A DNA stretch of 64,000 nucleotides from assembly GCF_037095755.1 (NCBI RefSeq), contig NZ_JBAWKJ010000001.1:1429001-1493000 (forward strand). Reading direction: 5' to 3'. Under the pieces are notes generated by a model. It saw nothing but the letters and a program-made list of their open reading frames with translations. It was not told where the DNA came from and did no database searches. The position numbers and the translations under genes were made by a program. The DNA is from Sphingopyxis sp. CCNWLW2. GTDB taxonomy: Bacteria; Pseudomonadota; Alphaproteobacteria; Sphingomonadales; Sphingomonadaceae. Each line of letters begins with the position of its first letter. Position 1 is the first letter of the stretch. This document shows, in pieces, positions 6,738 through 18,264 of the stretch.

Positions 6738-9707
6738 GTGAAGAAAACCCAATATTCCAAGCTGAGGCTAGGCGCTGCGCCGCTCGTATTGAGTGTCGCC
6801 CTGGTTTCGGCTCCTGCCTTTGCGCAGGACGCCGCCGAAGAAGCTACCGCACAGTCGGAAATCGTCGTCACCGGTACGCTGATCCGTAACCCCAATCTGG
6901 CGTCGTCCAGCCCGGTTAACGTGACCTCGTCCGACGAAATTCAGCTTCGTCAGTCGAACGTTGCCGAAGATATCCTTCGCGACGTTCCCGGTGTCGCCGC
7001 CAACGTCGGTTCGTCGGTCAACAACGGCAACGGCGGCGCGTCGTTCGTCGACCTTCGCGGTCTCGGCCCGAACCGCAACATCGTTCTGCTCGACAGCCAG
7101 CGGATCGTCCCGGCCGACCTTGGCGGCAACGTCGATCTTAACAACATCCCGCTTGCTCTCGTCGAGCGCGTCGACGTGCTGACCGGTGGTGCAAGCACGA
7201 CCTATGGCGCCGACGCCGTTTCGGGCGTCGTCAACTTCATCACCAAGCGCGATTTCGCCGGTGTCGATCTTTCGAGCGGCTTCCAGATGACCGAGCGCGG
7301 CGACGGCAAGATTTTCCGGGCCGACCTTGTTATCGGTGCGAATTTCGACGACGGACGCGGTAACGCCGTCCTCAGCATTGGCTACCAGAAAGCCGACCCG
7401 GTCTATTTCGGCGGCGAACGTCCGCGTTCGGATCTGACCATCGATTCGTTCGATGGCACGGGCGCCGGCGCATCGGGCACCGCCTCGCCGTCGCGCTTCT
7501 CGATCAACAATGTCGGCAATCGTCAGATCGATCCGGCAACGGGCAATCTTGTGCCGCAATTCGCCCTGTTCAACTTCAATCCGTACAACATCTTCCAGAC
7601 GCCGTTCGAACGTTACAACATGTTCACCTCGGCGCGCTACGAAGTCAGCGATTCGGTTGAAGTGTTCGCGCGCGGCCTGTTCTCGCAGAACACCGTCAAG
7701 ACGATCATCGCACCGTCGGGCGCGTTCAGCAGCCCGGTCTTCATTCCGCTCAGCAACCCCTATATGACGGCGGGCGCACGGAACACCTTCTGCGCCAACA
7801 ACGACTTCAACCCGAATGTGACGGGCATTCAGACGTTGACGCCCGCACAGTGCGCGGCGGCGGCCACGGCAACCGATCCCAACGATCCCAACTATCGCGA
7901 AGTCTCGACCAACCTCGGTCGTCGTCTTGTCGAGGCCGGTGGCCGTATCAGCAGCTACAAGACCCAGATCTTCGACTTCATGGCTGGCGTGCGCGGGGCA
8001 ATCACCGACACGCTTCGTTATGAAGTTTCGGGGAACTATGGCGAGAGCGAAAATACGCAGACCATTCTCAACTATGTCTCGCTGCCCCGGATGCAGCAGG
8101 CGCTCCGCGCCACCAATACGACGACTTGCCAGGATCCGTCGGGCGGCTGTGTCCCTGTGAACGTGTTCGGCGCCTCGGGCAGCATTTCGCCTGACCAGGT
8201 GGGCTTCCTGCTCGTCCCGGCAACCTCGGGCAACCGCGCGTCGCTGGTGCAGGTTCGCGGCCTGATTTCGGGTGACCTGGTGGCGGTGTCGGAAGATGCA
8301 GATCCCATCTCCTTCGCTGTCGGCACCGAATATCGCAAATATACCGCGGAAGTCTTCGCCGATCAGCTGGCGCAGGATCCGGGTGCGCTCGGCGGCGCCG
8401 GCGGCGCCACCGTTCCGGTCAAGGGCGGCTATGATGTTCGCGAAGTGTTCGCCGAAGTCGTTGCCCCGCTCTTTGCCGGCCTGACGGCCGAAGCGGGCGT
8501 GCGCTATTCGGATTACAAGGTCGATTCGGTCGACAACCAGAAGTACAGCACCTGGACCTACAAGGCCGGTCTGACCTGGGAGCCGATCGACAGCCTGAAG
8601 CTGCGCGGCAACTATCAGCGCGCGGTACGTGCGCCGAATATCGGCGAGATCTTCACGCCGAATTCGGTCGGTCTCGTCAACCTGAAGCGCGATCCTTGCC
8701 AGAGCAATGGTGCCGCGATCGCTGCTACCTCGAACCTCGGCCGGGTTTGCGCGGCGCAGGGCGCACCGGTCAACGGTGCGGGCTTCATCTCCGCATTCGA
8801 CCCGCCTTCGGCTGGTCAGATCAACGCATCGTTCGACTATTCGGCCGCTCTCAAGCCGGAAAAGGCCGATACGTACACGATCGGTGCGATCTTCCAGCCC
8901 AGCTTCGTTCCGAACCTGACGCTGTCGGTCGATTACTATAACATCATCATCAACGATGCGATTTCGTTCCCGACGGTCGGTGACATCCTCACCGATTGCT
9001 TTGCGAACTTGACCGCGTCGAGCGCGACCTCGGCGGCCTGTACGTCGATCCGCCGCGACCCGGCAACCGGCGGCCTCGACGGCGACCCCAGCAGCACGCC
9101 TGGTGTCCCGCTGGCGCTGACCAACAGCGGTCGTCTGGCGACCGATGGTATCGACGTGACGGCGAACTGGAAGACCGACCTTAGCGACGACATCTCGCTG
9201 TCGCTGAACTTTGCCGGTAACTACACGCTTCATTCGAAGTTCCGCTCCAAAGCGGGCGGTCTGAACCGTGAGTGCGTGGGCTATTACAGCATCAACTGCA
9301 CGCCGACCGGTTCGGATCTTTCGGGCGGTTCGATCCTGCCGAAGTTCTCGTTCAACCAGCGCACCACGCTGTCGTTCGGCGATGTCGACGTCTCGCTCCT
9401 GTGGCGTCACATCTCGGGGACGAAGCAGGAACCCTTCGATGCCGACGAAACGCAGTTCGGCACCAACGGACCCGCTTTCCCGGCGTTCCGGAAGATCAAA
9501 GCCCACAACTGGTTCGATCTGACGACCCGCGCCAGCGTCTCGGAAAACTTCGAACTGACGCTGTCGGTCATCAACCTGCTCGACAAGGACCCGCCGACGG
9601 TCGGCTCGAACATCGGTTCGACGACCTTCAACAGCGGCAACACCTATCCGTCGACTTACGACGCACTTGGCCGCCGTTATGCGATTGGTGCCCGTCTGAA
9701 GTTCTAA
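6738..9707 (+). CDS. TonB-dependent receptor (GTG start)
   Basis: 989 residues. The GTG at 6738 is chosen because AAGGGA sits 7 bp before it and the protein then starts with a normal signal peptide (M/V-KKTQYSKLRL... cut at AFA|Q, about residue 29). TonB box EIVVTGTLI is followed by a plug domain (VAEDILRDVPGV, LRGLGPNRNIVLLDSQRIVP, GGASTTYGADAVSGVVNFIT) and a roughly 800-residue beta-barrel ending in F (YAIGARLKF). It imports an unknown large substrate through the outer membrane using TonB energy. It carries more Asn-, Thr- and Ser-rich loops than the flanking enzymes and ends with a strong terminator. Confidence 0.95.
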   Translation: MKKTQYSKLRLGAAPLVLSVALVSAPAFAQDAAEEATAQSEIVVTGTLIRNPNLASSSPVNVTSSDEIQLRQSNVAEDILRDVPGVAANVGSSVNNGNGGASFVDLRGLGPNRNIVLLDSQRIVPADLGGNVDLNNIPLALVERVDVLTGGASTTYGADAVSGVVNFITKRDFAGVDLSSGFQMTERGDGKIFRADLVIGANFDDGRGNAVLSIGYQKADPVYFGGERPRSDLTIDSFDGTGAGASGTASPSRFSINNVGNRQIDPATGNLVPQFALFNFNPYNIFQTPFERYNMFTSARYEVSDSVEVFARGLFSQNTVKTIIAPSGAFSSPVFIPLSNPYMTAGARNTFCANNDFNPNVTGIQTLTPAQCAAAATATDPNDPNYREVSTNLGRRLVEAGGRISSYKTQIFDFMAGVRGAITDTLRYEVSGNYGESENTQTILNYVSLPRMQQALRATNTTTCQDPSGGCVPVNVFGASGSISPDQVGFLLVPATSGNRASLVQVRGLISGDLVAVSEDADPISFAVGTEYRKYTAEVFADQLAQDPGALGGAGGATVPVKGGYDVREVFAEVVAPLFAGLTAEAGVRYSDYKVDSVDNQKYSTWTYKAGLTWEPIDSLKLRGNYQRAVRAPNIGEIFTPNSVGLVNLKRDPCQSNGAAIAATSNLGRVCAAQGAPVNGAGFISAFDPPSAGQINASFDYSAALKPEKADTYTIGAIFQPSFVPNLTLSVDYYNIIINDAISFPTVGDILTDCFANLTASSATSAACTSIRRDPATGGLDGDPSSTPGVPLALTNSGRLATDGIDVTANWKTDLSDDISLSLNFAGNYTLHSKFRSKAGGLNRECVGYYSINCTPTGSDLSGGSILPKFSFNQRTTLSFGDVDVSLLWRHISGTKQEPFDADETQFGTNGPAFPAFRKIKAHNWFDLTTRASVSENFELTLSVINLLDKDPPTVGSNIGSTTFNSGNTYPSTYDALGRRYAIGARLKF

Positions 9708-9730
9708 TCGACGGACTTCGCGAAAAAAGG

Positions 9731-9761
9731 AAAGGCGGGCCTTGTGCCCGCCTTTTTTTTT
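9731..9761 (+). terminator. Intrinsic terminator of the TonB receptor gene
   Basis: A perfect 10-bp stem (9731-9740 with 9746-9755), 5-nt loop, then T9 (9753-9761). It lies 23 bp past the receptor stop and 34 bp before the next gene, so the downstream hydroxylase gene either has its own promoter or is reached by read-through. Confidence 0.93.
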
Positions 9762-9794
9762 GCGTCAAATTCCGGCGTGGGTTATCGCGGTGCG

Positions 9795-11084
9795 ATGAGC
9801 AATTCGGATGTATTGAGCCTTGTCACCGCCGCGGCGCAGTCGCGGCGCGACGGTGATATCGGGCGAGCCGTCGATCATCTGCGGGCAGCGCTTTCGCGCG
9901 CGCCCAAGGATCCGGTCGTGCTCAACAGCCTTGGCATGATGATGCTGGACGAAGGGAAGCTGCCCGACGCGCGCGATTATTTCGAGCAAGCGATCGCGGC
10001 GGACCCGTCGGCGCCGGATCTATGGATGAATCTGGCCAAGACGCACCGTCTCGCGGGCGACGACGGATCGGAAGCCACGAGCCTTGATCAAGCCTTGGCG
10101 ATCGACCAGCGTCACTTCATGGCGAATGTGCGCCGCGCCGAATTGCACGAGAAGCGCGGCGAGGCTGCAGGCGCGATGCACCGTTGGTCGGGCGTCATCG
10201 CGCTGGCCGAAGCGATGGGGCCGGCGAATGCGGCGCTCGACCAGGTACTGGCGCATGCGCGGCGCTATATCGCGGGTGTCGCCCAAGGCTTTGAAGCCAG
10301 CTTTGCGCCACGGTTGGCGAGGTTTCGCGCCGGTGAAACCAACCCCCTCGCTCTGCGGCGTTTTGAGGCCTGTGTCGGCGGCGTGCTCGGCCGGCGGCGG
10401 GTTTATGCCAATGAATGCCATGGATTGCATTACCCCTTTCTCCCGGCCGACGAATATTTCGATCGCGGCCATTTCCCGTGGATCGAACGACTCGAGGCGC
10501 AGACCGATGTCATTCGCGGCGAGCTGTTGGCGCTGCTGGCCAGCGATGGCGAACGGTTGGAACCCTATGTTCGCCAGGAACCGGGGACGTCGCCGAACAA
10601 GTGGACCGCGCTGGACAATTCGCCCGACTGGAGCGCCTGGTTCCTATGGAAGCATGGGGTGCGTCAGGACGAAGCCTGCGCCCGCTGCCCGCAGACCGCG
10701 GCCTTGCTCGAAACCTTGCCGATGTCGGATATTCCGGGGCGTTCGCCGAGCGTCTTCTTTTCGATTCTTCGCCCGGGTGCGCATATTCCGCCGCACACCG
10801 GCGTCACCAATGTGCGCGGCATCGTCCATTTGCCGCTCGTCGTCCCGCCCGAGTGCGGATTTCGCGTCGGAGGTGAAACGCGCCAGTGGGAAGAAGGGCG
10901 CGCTTTCGTGTTCGACGACACGATCGAGCACGAAGCCTGGAACAAGAGCGATGCGCTGCGGGCGATTCTGATCTTCGATGTCTGGAATCCCCATCTTGAC
11001 CAGTCGGAACGCGAAATGCTGCGTGGCCTGTTTCAAGAAATGGCCGACTATGGGCTCGACGAGAGCGCCAGTATCGATGATTGA
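9795..11084 (+). CDS. TPR-repeat aspartyl/asparaginyl beta-hydroxylase family protein
   Basis: 429 residues from the ATG at 9795. The N-terminal third is TPR repeats (DGDIGRAVDHLRAALSRAPKDP, LPDARDYFEQAIAADPSAP). The C-terminal part is an Asp/Asn beta-hydroxylase jelly roll with HIPPHTGVTNVRGIVHLPL and the second iron His region VFDDTIEHEAWN. The family uses Fe(II) and 2-oxoglutarate. No signal peptide is visible, so it is cytoplasmic. Its target is unknown. Position directly after a TonB receptor recalls other TPR/hydroxylase-type proteins found beside such receptors in sphingomonads and Caulobacter, but the terminator between them weakens the operon case. Confidence 0.9.
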   Translation: MSNSDVLSLVTAAAQSRRDGDIGRAVDHLRAALSRAPKDPVVLNSLGMMMLDEGKLPDARDYFEQAIAADPSAPDLWMNLAKTHRLAGDDGSEATSLDQALAIDQRHFMANVRRAELHEKRGEAAGAMHRWSGVIALAEAMGPANAALDQVLAHARRYIAGVAQGFEASFAPRLARFRAGETNPLALRRFEACVGGVLGRRRVYANECHGLHYPFLPADEYFDRGHFPWIERLEAQTDVIRGELLALLASDGERLEPYVRQEPGTSPNKWTALDNSPDWSAWFLWKHGVRQDEACARCPQTAALLETLPMSDIPGRSPSVFFSILRPGAHIPPHTGVTNVRGIVHLPLVVPPECGFRVGGETRQWEEGRAFVFDDTIEHEAWNKSDALRAILIFDVWNPHLDQSEREMLRGLFQEMADYGLDESASIDD

Positions 11085-11142
11085 TGGACGAAGCGGACGC
11101 TATATTGTACATTTTCGCGTCCTCAACAAAGCGAGCTGATCG

Positions 11143-11382
11143 ATGTCGCATTTCATCATGGCATTTCTTCTTCTTGGTTCCGGTGCCGAGGCACCGCCGC
11201 CTTCGCCGCCGCCCGCTGCCGATCCGGTGATCTGTAAGCGGTTTGACGAAACGGGTTCGCTCGCCCGCAAGCGCAAGGTTTGCCGTACAAAGTCGGAATG
11301 GAGCAAGGCGACGTCCGAACTGCAAGACTCGATGAACCGTTTTGTCGAGGATCGCCGGGGCCGTCCGCCGTCGGGCAATTGA
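11143..11382 (+). CDS. Small secreted protein, unknown function
   Basis: 79 residues: a short hydrophobic start (MSHFIMAFLLLGSGAEA), a Pro-rich stretch, then PVICKRFDETGSLARKRKVC with two Cys that could pair. Similar small proteins carrying a C-x(n)-TGS-x(n)-R-x(n)-C core are, from memory, frequent in sphingomonads with no known role. It is convergent with clpB. Confidence 0.6.
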   Translation: MSHFIMAFLLLGSGAEAPPPSPPPAADPVICKRFDETGSLARKRKVCRTKSEWSKATSELQDSMNRFVEDRRGRPPSGN

Positions 11383-11492
11383 TGTGGGCTTCGGCCGTGC
11401 GACGATACCCGCTGCGCCATCGCACGGCGTAGCGCGGCCCGCCTCTCCCGCCGGCGAAGAGCGCCCCAATCCTTCCGGACGTCGGCCGACCG

Positions 11493-14072
<2,580 letters not shown>

Positions 14073-14100
14073 TCTGGATAAGCCCCTTTCTCGTCAGGCA

Positions 14101-14128
14101 AGATAGTGTTGCTTTTTGGCAACACAAG
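14101..14128 (-). promoter_or_regulatory. Candidate heat-shock (RpoH) promoter of clpB with internal palindrome
   Basis: Read on the minus strand: CTTG (14128-14125), 17-bp spacer, ACTATCT (14107-14101). This fits the alphaproteobacterial RpoH pattern CTTG-N17-CYTATnT except for one position, 28 bp before the clpB ATG. A perfect 7-bp inverted repeat GTGTTGC/GCAACAC (14106-14112 with 14119-14125) fills most of the spacer and could be an operator or just composition. The match is by eye. Confidence 0.6.
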
Positions 14129-14154
14129 AGCGCTCATACTGTTCCCGCCAAAAC

Positions 14155-14244
14155 CCCGTGTCCCCGCGAAGGCGGGGATCCATCTCCGGCCGGTTCAATC
14201 TGGCGCCGACCGGAGATGGGCCCCTGCCTTCGCAGGGGCACGGG
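14155..14244. repeat. REP-like cruciform, CCCCGCGAAGGCGGGG / CCATCTCC type
   Basis: An outer stem CCCGTG/CACGGG encloses hairpin TCCCCGC-GAAG-GCGGGGA, a longer stem CCATCTCCGG...CCGGAGATGG, and hairpin CCCCTGC-CTTC-GCAGGGG, giving a branched fold. A related element lies at 27482-27598. It sits between the clpB promoter and the stop of the aminopeptidase gene. Confidence 0.8.
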
Positions 14245-14250
14245 CGTCTT

Positions 14251-15828
14251 TTATTCCCCGCTACGCGCCAATTGGTCGAGCAGGCGGACGCCGAAACCCG
14301 TCATGCCCTTGGGGACGAGCGAGGTCGCCTTGTCGGCTTGATTCACCCCGGCGATGTCGAGATGGGCCCACGGGGTCGCTTCGTCGACGAAAAAGCCGAT
14401 GACGTGCGCGCCGAGGCTGGCGCCCGGTCCTTGGCTCGGCGCGATGTTGCGGATGTCGGCGATGTCGGATTTGAGCTTCTCGGCGTAATTTTTGTGGAGC
14501 GGCATGCGCCACAATTCCTCGCCGCTCGCGGTTCCCGCGGCGAGGAGCGCGGCGGCGAGCTTTTCGTCGCGCGCGAACAGCCCGGCATATTGATCGTCGA
14601 GCGCGCCAACGATCGACCCGGTGAGCGTCGCGATATTGACGATCGCGCGCGGTTTGTATGTCTGCGCGATATATTCATTGGCGTCGGCGAGGACGAGACG
14701 GCCTTCGGCGTCGGCGTTGAGCATCTCGATCGTCTTGCCCGACATGGTGCGGGTGACGTCGCCGGGGCGCTGGGCGTTGCCGTCGGGCATGTTTTCGGCG
14801 AGCGCGGCGACCGCGACGACATGCACCGGCGCGCGCGATTTCGCGAGCGACAGCGCGGCGCCGATCACCGAGGCGGCGCCCGACATGTCGCCCTTCATGT
14901 CCCACATCCCCGCGCCGGGCTTCAGCGAGATGCCGCCCGAATCGAAGGTGATGCCCTTGCCGATGAAGGCTGTCGGTGCCGCCGGAGCCCCCGCGCCGCG
15001 ATAGCGCACCGCCAGCAGCCGCGACCCGCGCGGGCTGCCCTGACCGACGCCGACGAGCGTGCCCATGCCGAGCTTGCGCATCGCCGCCTCGTCGAGCACT
15101 TCGATGCTGACCCCCGGGGTATTGCCGAACGCCTCGCGCACGCGCGCGACGAAGCTTTCGGGATAGATGACGTTCGCGGGTTCGTTGGCGAGATCGCGCG
15201 ACAGGCGCACGCCCTCGGCAAGCGGCTTCCAGCGGCCGGTAAAGGCGGCCTCGGCGGCGGCGGGGTTTGCGCCCACGAGCGTCACCGCGCCCGTCGGCGG
15301 CGCCTTTTTGTCGACGGTCTTGTACCGGTCGAAGCGATATTGGCCGAGCGCGAAGCCATAGGCGACATCGGCGGCCGACGTGTCGCCGAAGGCGCCGGCA
15401 ATCGCCACCGGCTGCGCTTCGCTTTTCAGCTCCTGCGCCGCCTTGCCGCCGGCTTCGGCGAGCGCGAGCGACGACGGGGTCCCGCCCGCGCCGACGAGCA
15501 GGATGCGCGGATGCGTCCCGATGCCGCGCAAGGACAGCGTCGAACCCGCCTTGCCGTCGAAACCTGCCGCGGCAATCGCCGCGGTGACGGCTTGGCGTTC
15601 GCCGCTGCCAAGCGCGATCCCGTCGAGCGGCGGCAGCGTGGCGCCGTTCATCACGACGACGAGTGCGGCGCCTGCGGGCGCGCTCGTCGCAAAGCCGATG
15701 GCGCGTTCGGCGCTGTTCGCGGCGGTCGCGGGCGCGACGCCCGACCCGGTAACGACGGACTGCGCCATCGCGGCGGGCGCGAGAGCGAGCGACAGGCAGG
15801 CGGAAAGGAGCAGGCTTTTCATGCGCAT
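14251..15828 (-). CDS. Exported leucyl aminopeptidase family protein (M17)
   Basis: 525 residues from the ATG at 15828 (a second ATG two codons later is equally possible). A signal peptide (MKSLLLSACLSLALAPAAMA|Q) directs export, which is unusual since classical PepA is cytoplasmic. After a divergent N-terminal domain the M17 catalytic core is intact: FIGKGITFDSGGISLKPG and the signature NADAEGRLVLAD, plus downstream metal/active-site surroundings IATLTGSIVGAL. It probably removes N-terminal residues from peptides in the periplasm or outside. The neighbouring genes encode two more exported hydrolases. Confidence 0.93.
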   Translation of the reverse strand: MRMKSLLLSACLSLALAPAAMAQSVVTGSGVAPATAANSAERAIGFATSAPAGAALVVVMNGATLPPLDGIALGSGERQAVTAAIAAAGFDGKAGSTLSLRGIGTHPRILLVGAGGTPSSLALAEAGGKAAQELKSEAQPVAIAGAFGDTSAADVAYGFALGQYRFDRYKTVDKKAPPTGAVTLVGANPAAAEAAFTGRWKPLAEGVRLSRDLANEPANVIYPESFVARVREAFGNTPGVSIEVLDEAAMRKLGMGTLVGVGQGSPRGSRLLAVRYRGAGAPAAPTAFIGKGITFDSGGISLKPGAGMWDMKGDMSGAASVIGAALSLAKSRAPVHVVAVAALAENMPDGNAQRPGDVTRTMSGKTIEMLNADAEGRLVLADANEYIAQTYKPRAIVNIATLTGSIVGALDDQYAGLFARDEKLAAALLAAGTASGEELWRMPLHKNYAEKLKSDIADIRNIAPSQGPGASLGAHVIGFFVDEATPWAHLDIAGVNQADKATSLVPKGMTGFGVRLLDQLARSGE

Positions 15829-15979
15829 TTTTCGATAATCCCCGTTGTTCAATGACCTGTGCCCTGCATAGCCATGTGCCGCCCGCCCGCAAATCCGGCT
15901 CGACGAACGACAGTCGCTTGCCATCGGACGACATGCCCGTCACATAGCCCTGCGGGCGACGCGCCGAAGAGGACCAGAG

Positions 15980-18169
15980 ATGCTGCGACGGATTTTGCTG
16001 GGATTTTTGGCCCTGCTGGTGCTCACCGCCGCCTCGCTCGCGCTCTGGGAGCCGCTGACCACCGAAACGCCCGCCGCGCCCGCCTTCAAGCCCACCGACG
16101 TTCGCATCGCGCGCGACAAATTCGGCGTGCCGCATATCTTCGGCAAGACCGACGCCGATGTCGCGTACGGCGTGGCCTATGCGCACGCCGAGGACGATTT
16201 CTCGACCTTACAGGAAGTGCTGGCGATGACGCGCGGCCGGGCGGGGGCGATGCTCGGCGAGGATGGCGCGAAGATCGATTATGCCGAGGCATTGCTGGGC
16301 GTCCGCGCGGCGACGGCGCGCGACTGGCCGCGGCTGCCCGCCGATGTCAGGGCGCTGTTCACCGCTTATGCCGCGGGGCTCAACCATTATGCGGAGAAGC
16401 ATCCCGATGAGGTGCGCCTGTCGGGGCTGTTCCCCGCGACCGGCGAGGATGTCGTCGCGGGTTTCGTGCTGCGCTCGCCCTTCTTCTTCGGGCTCGATTC
16501 GGTGCTGGGGTCGCTCGTCGAGGACAAGGAGATCGGGCGCGAGGGCGGCCCCGCGCTCGATCGGGCGGGCAAGCTGGTTCCGCGCGAGCTGACCCCGGTC
16601 GGGACCGATCCCGCCGATAGTTTGACGCCGGTCGGCCGTGATCCGGCCGACAATGGATCGAACGGCATGGCGGTCGCGCCCGCGCGCTCGACCGATGGCG
16701 CGACGCGGCTCGTGTCGAACTCGCATCAGCCATGGACGGGCGGCGTCGCCTGGTACGAACTCGTCGTCCATTCGGAGGAAGGCTGGGATTTCGCGGGTGC
16801 GAACTTCCCCGGCTCGCCCTATCCGTTCCTCGGCCACAATAAATATCTCGGCTGGACGAACACGGTGAACCGGCCCGATCTGATCGATGTCTACAAGCTG
16901 ACCCTCGACGAGAGCGGCGAGAACTACCGCTTCGATGGCCAGTGGCGGCCACTCGAGGAAAAGCGAATCTGGCTGAAGGTCAAGGTCGGGCCGTTCGTGC
17001 TGCCGATCCCGCGCACCATATGGCGCTCGGTCCACGGGCCGGTGGTGAAGAATGAAAAGGGCGCCTTCGCGATCCGCTACGCGGGGATCAACCAGGCGAA
17101 TATGGTCACCCAATATTACCGGCTGAACAAGGCGAAGAGCTTCGCCGAATGGCGTGCCGCGATGGCGGGGCAGGGCGTGCCCGCGACCAATTTCATCTAC
17201 GCCGATGCGAAGGGCAATATCGGGCTTTTCTATAATGCGATGTTCCCCGATCGCCAGCCGGGGTTCAACTGGCGCGGCGTGCTGCCCGGCGACACGTCGG
17301 CGGATTTGTGGACGAAGACCTTGCCGTTCGACCGCGTGCCCGCGCTCGTCAACCCGCGCTCGGGCTATGTGATGAACGCGAACAACACGCCGTGGGTCGC
17401 GGCGGGGCCGGGCGACGAACTCGACGCCGCGGCCTTTTCGCCCTTGCTCGGGATCGAGGACGATATGACCAATCGCGCCACCCGGCTGATCACCCTGTTC
17501 GAGGCGTCGGGACAGATCGATGAAGCGCGGCTCAAGGCGATCAAATATGACACCGCCTATGCGAAGACGGGCTATGCGAAGGCGTGGATGAACCGCCTGC
17601 TCGCGCTCGACACAAAGGGCGACCCGGCGCTCGCGCAGGCGCAAAAACTTCTGCGCCAGTGGGACTGGAACCTCGACGGCAGGGGGAAGGGCGATGCGCT
17701 GGCGCTGATGGTGCTTCGCCCCGCGAACGGCAGCCATTACCAGCGCCGCGCCGCGCCCGATCCGCGCACCGTGCTGAAAGAGACGGTCGCGCATCTGCAG
17801 GAGCATTTCGACGGGCTCGATCCGAAGCTCGGGACCGTATTGCGATTGCGGCACGGCGAGGGCGCGAACCGCGTCGACCTGCCGCTCGACGGCGGCAACG
17901 ACACGGTGCGCGCGTCGACCTTGTGGGACGCCGAACCCGACGGGCGGCTGAAGGTGCGCCACGGCGACAGCTTCATCATGTTCGTGACATGGGATGCCGA
18001 GGGTCGGGTGCGGTCGGAATCGATCCAGCCCTTCGGGTCGGCGACGACGCGGCCGGACAGCCCGCATTATAACGATCAGGCGCCGCTGTTCGTGGCGCAT
18101 AAGCTCAAGCCCGTGCTGTTCGATCCGGCGGCGCTGAAAGCGAGCGGCGCGCGCTTCTATCGGCCTTGA
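15980..18169 (+). CDS. Penicillin acylase family protein (S45 N-terminal nucleophile hydrolase)
   Basis: 729 residues with an N-terminal membrane/signal segment (residues 4-24). The order is signal, alpha-chain (DKFGVPHIFGKTDADVAYGVAYAHAEDDF), spacer, then beta-chain beginning at the self-processing site Gly226|Ser227 in DNGSNGMAVAP. Further conserved parts are SNSHQPWTGGVAWYELVVHS and FPGSPYPFLGHNKYLGWTNT. The family cleaves amide-linked acyl groups, including N-acyl-homoserine lactones and beta-lactams; the substrate here cannot be told. Just before the cut site an 11-residue unit (LTPVGxDPADx) is tandemly duplicated. It is transcribed divergently from the aminopeptidase. Confidence 0.94.
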   Translation: MLRRILLGFLALLVLTAASLALWEPLTTETPAAPAFKPTDVRIARDKFGVPHIFGKTDADVAYGVAYAHAEDDFSTLQEVLAMTRGRAGAMLGEDGAKIDYAEALLGVRAATARDWPRLPADVRALFTAYAAGLNHYAEKHPDEVRLSGLFPATGEDVVAGFVLRSPFFFGLDSVLGSLVEDKEIGREGGPALDRAGKLVPRELTPVGTDPADSLTPVGRDPADNGSNGMAVAPARSTDGATRLVSNSHQPWTGGVAWYELVVHSEEGWDFAGANFPGSPYPFLGHNKYLGWTNTVNRPDLIDVYKLTLDESGENYRFDGQWRPLEEKRIWLKVKVGPFVLPIPRTIWRSVHGPVVKNEKGAFAIRYAGINQANMVTQYYRLNKAKSFAEWRAAMAGQGVPATNFIYADAKGNIGLFYNAMFPDRQPGFNWRGVLPGDTSADLWTKTLPFDRVPALVNPRSGYVMNANNTPWVAAGPGDELDAAAFSPLLGIEDDMTNRATRLITLFEASGQIDEARLKAIKYDTAYAKTGYAKAWMNRLLALDTKGDPALAQAQKLLRQWDWNLDGRGKGDALALMVLRPANGSHYQRRAAPDPRTVLKETVAHLQEHFDGLDPKLGTVLRLRHGEGANRVDLPLDGGNDTVRASTLWDAEPDGRLKVRHGDSFIMFVTWDAEGRVRSESIQPFGSATTRPDSPHYNDQAPLFVAHKLKPVLFDPAALKASGARFYRP
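16589..16654 (+). repeat. Tandem 33-bp duplication before the acylase processing site
   Basis: Residues 204-214 (LTPVGTDPADS) and 215-225 (LTPVGRDPADN) are consecutive copies encoded by two diverged 33-bp units. Autocatalytic cleavage is expected two residues later, before Ser227. The unit lies in the linker that family members remove or trim, where length change is tolerated. Confidence 0.8.
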
Positions 18170-18264
18170 AAGCCGGGGAACGCTGTCCTAAACCATTGAT
18201 ACAGTGCCGTCCGGCACTCGGACCTAAGCAGGCCTGAGGCCAGCATCCGAACAAGAGGATTTTC

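Noticed and set aside
6768..9506. 912-codon antisense frame over the first TonB receptor
   Set aside because: High GC with codon-position bias gives long antisense frames. The translation is Arg/Val/Asp-rich without motifs, while the sense frame is a complete receptor.
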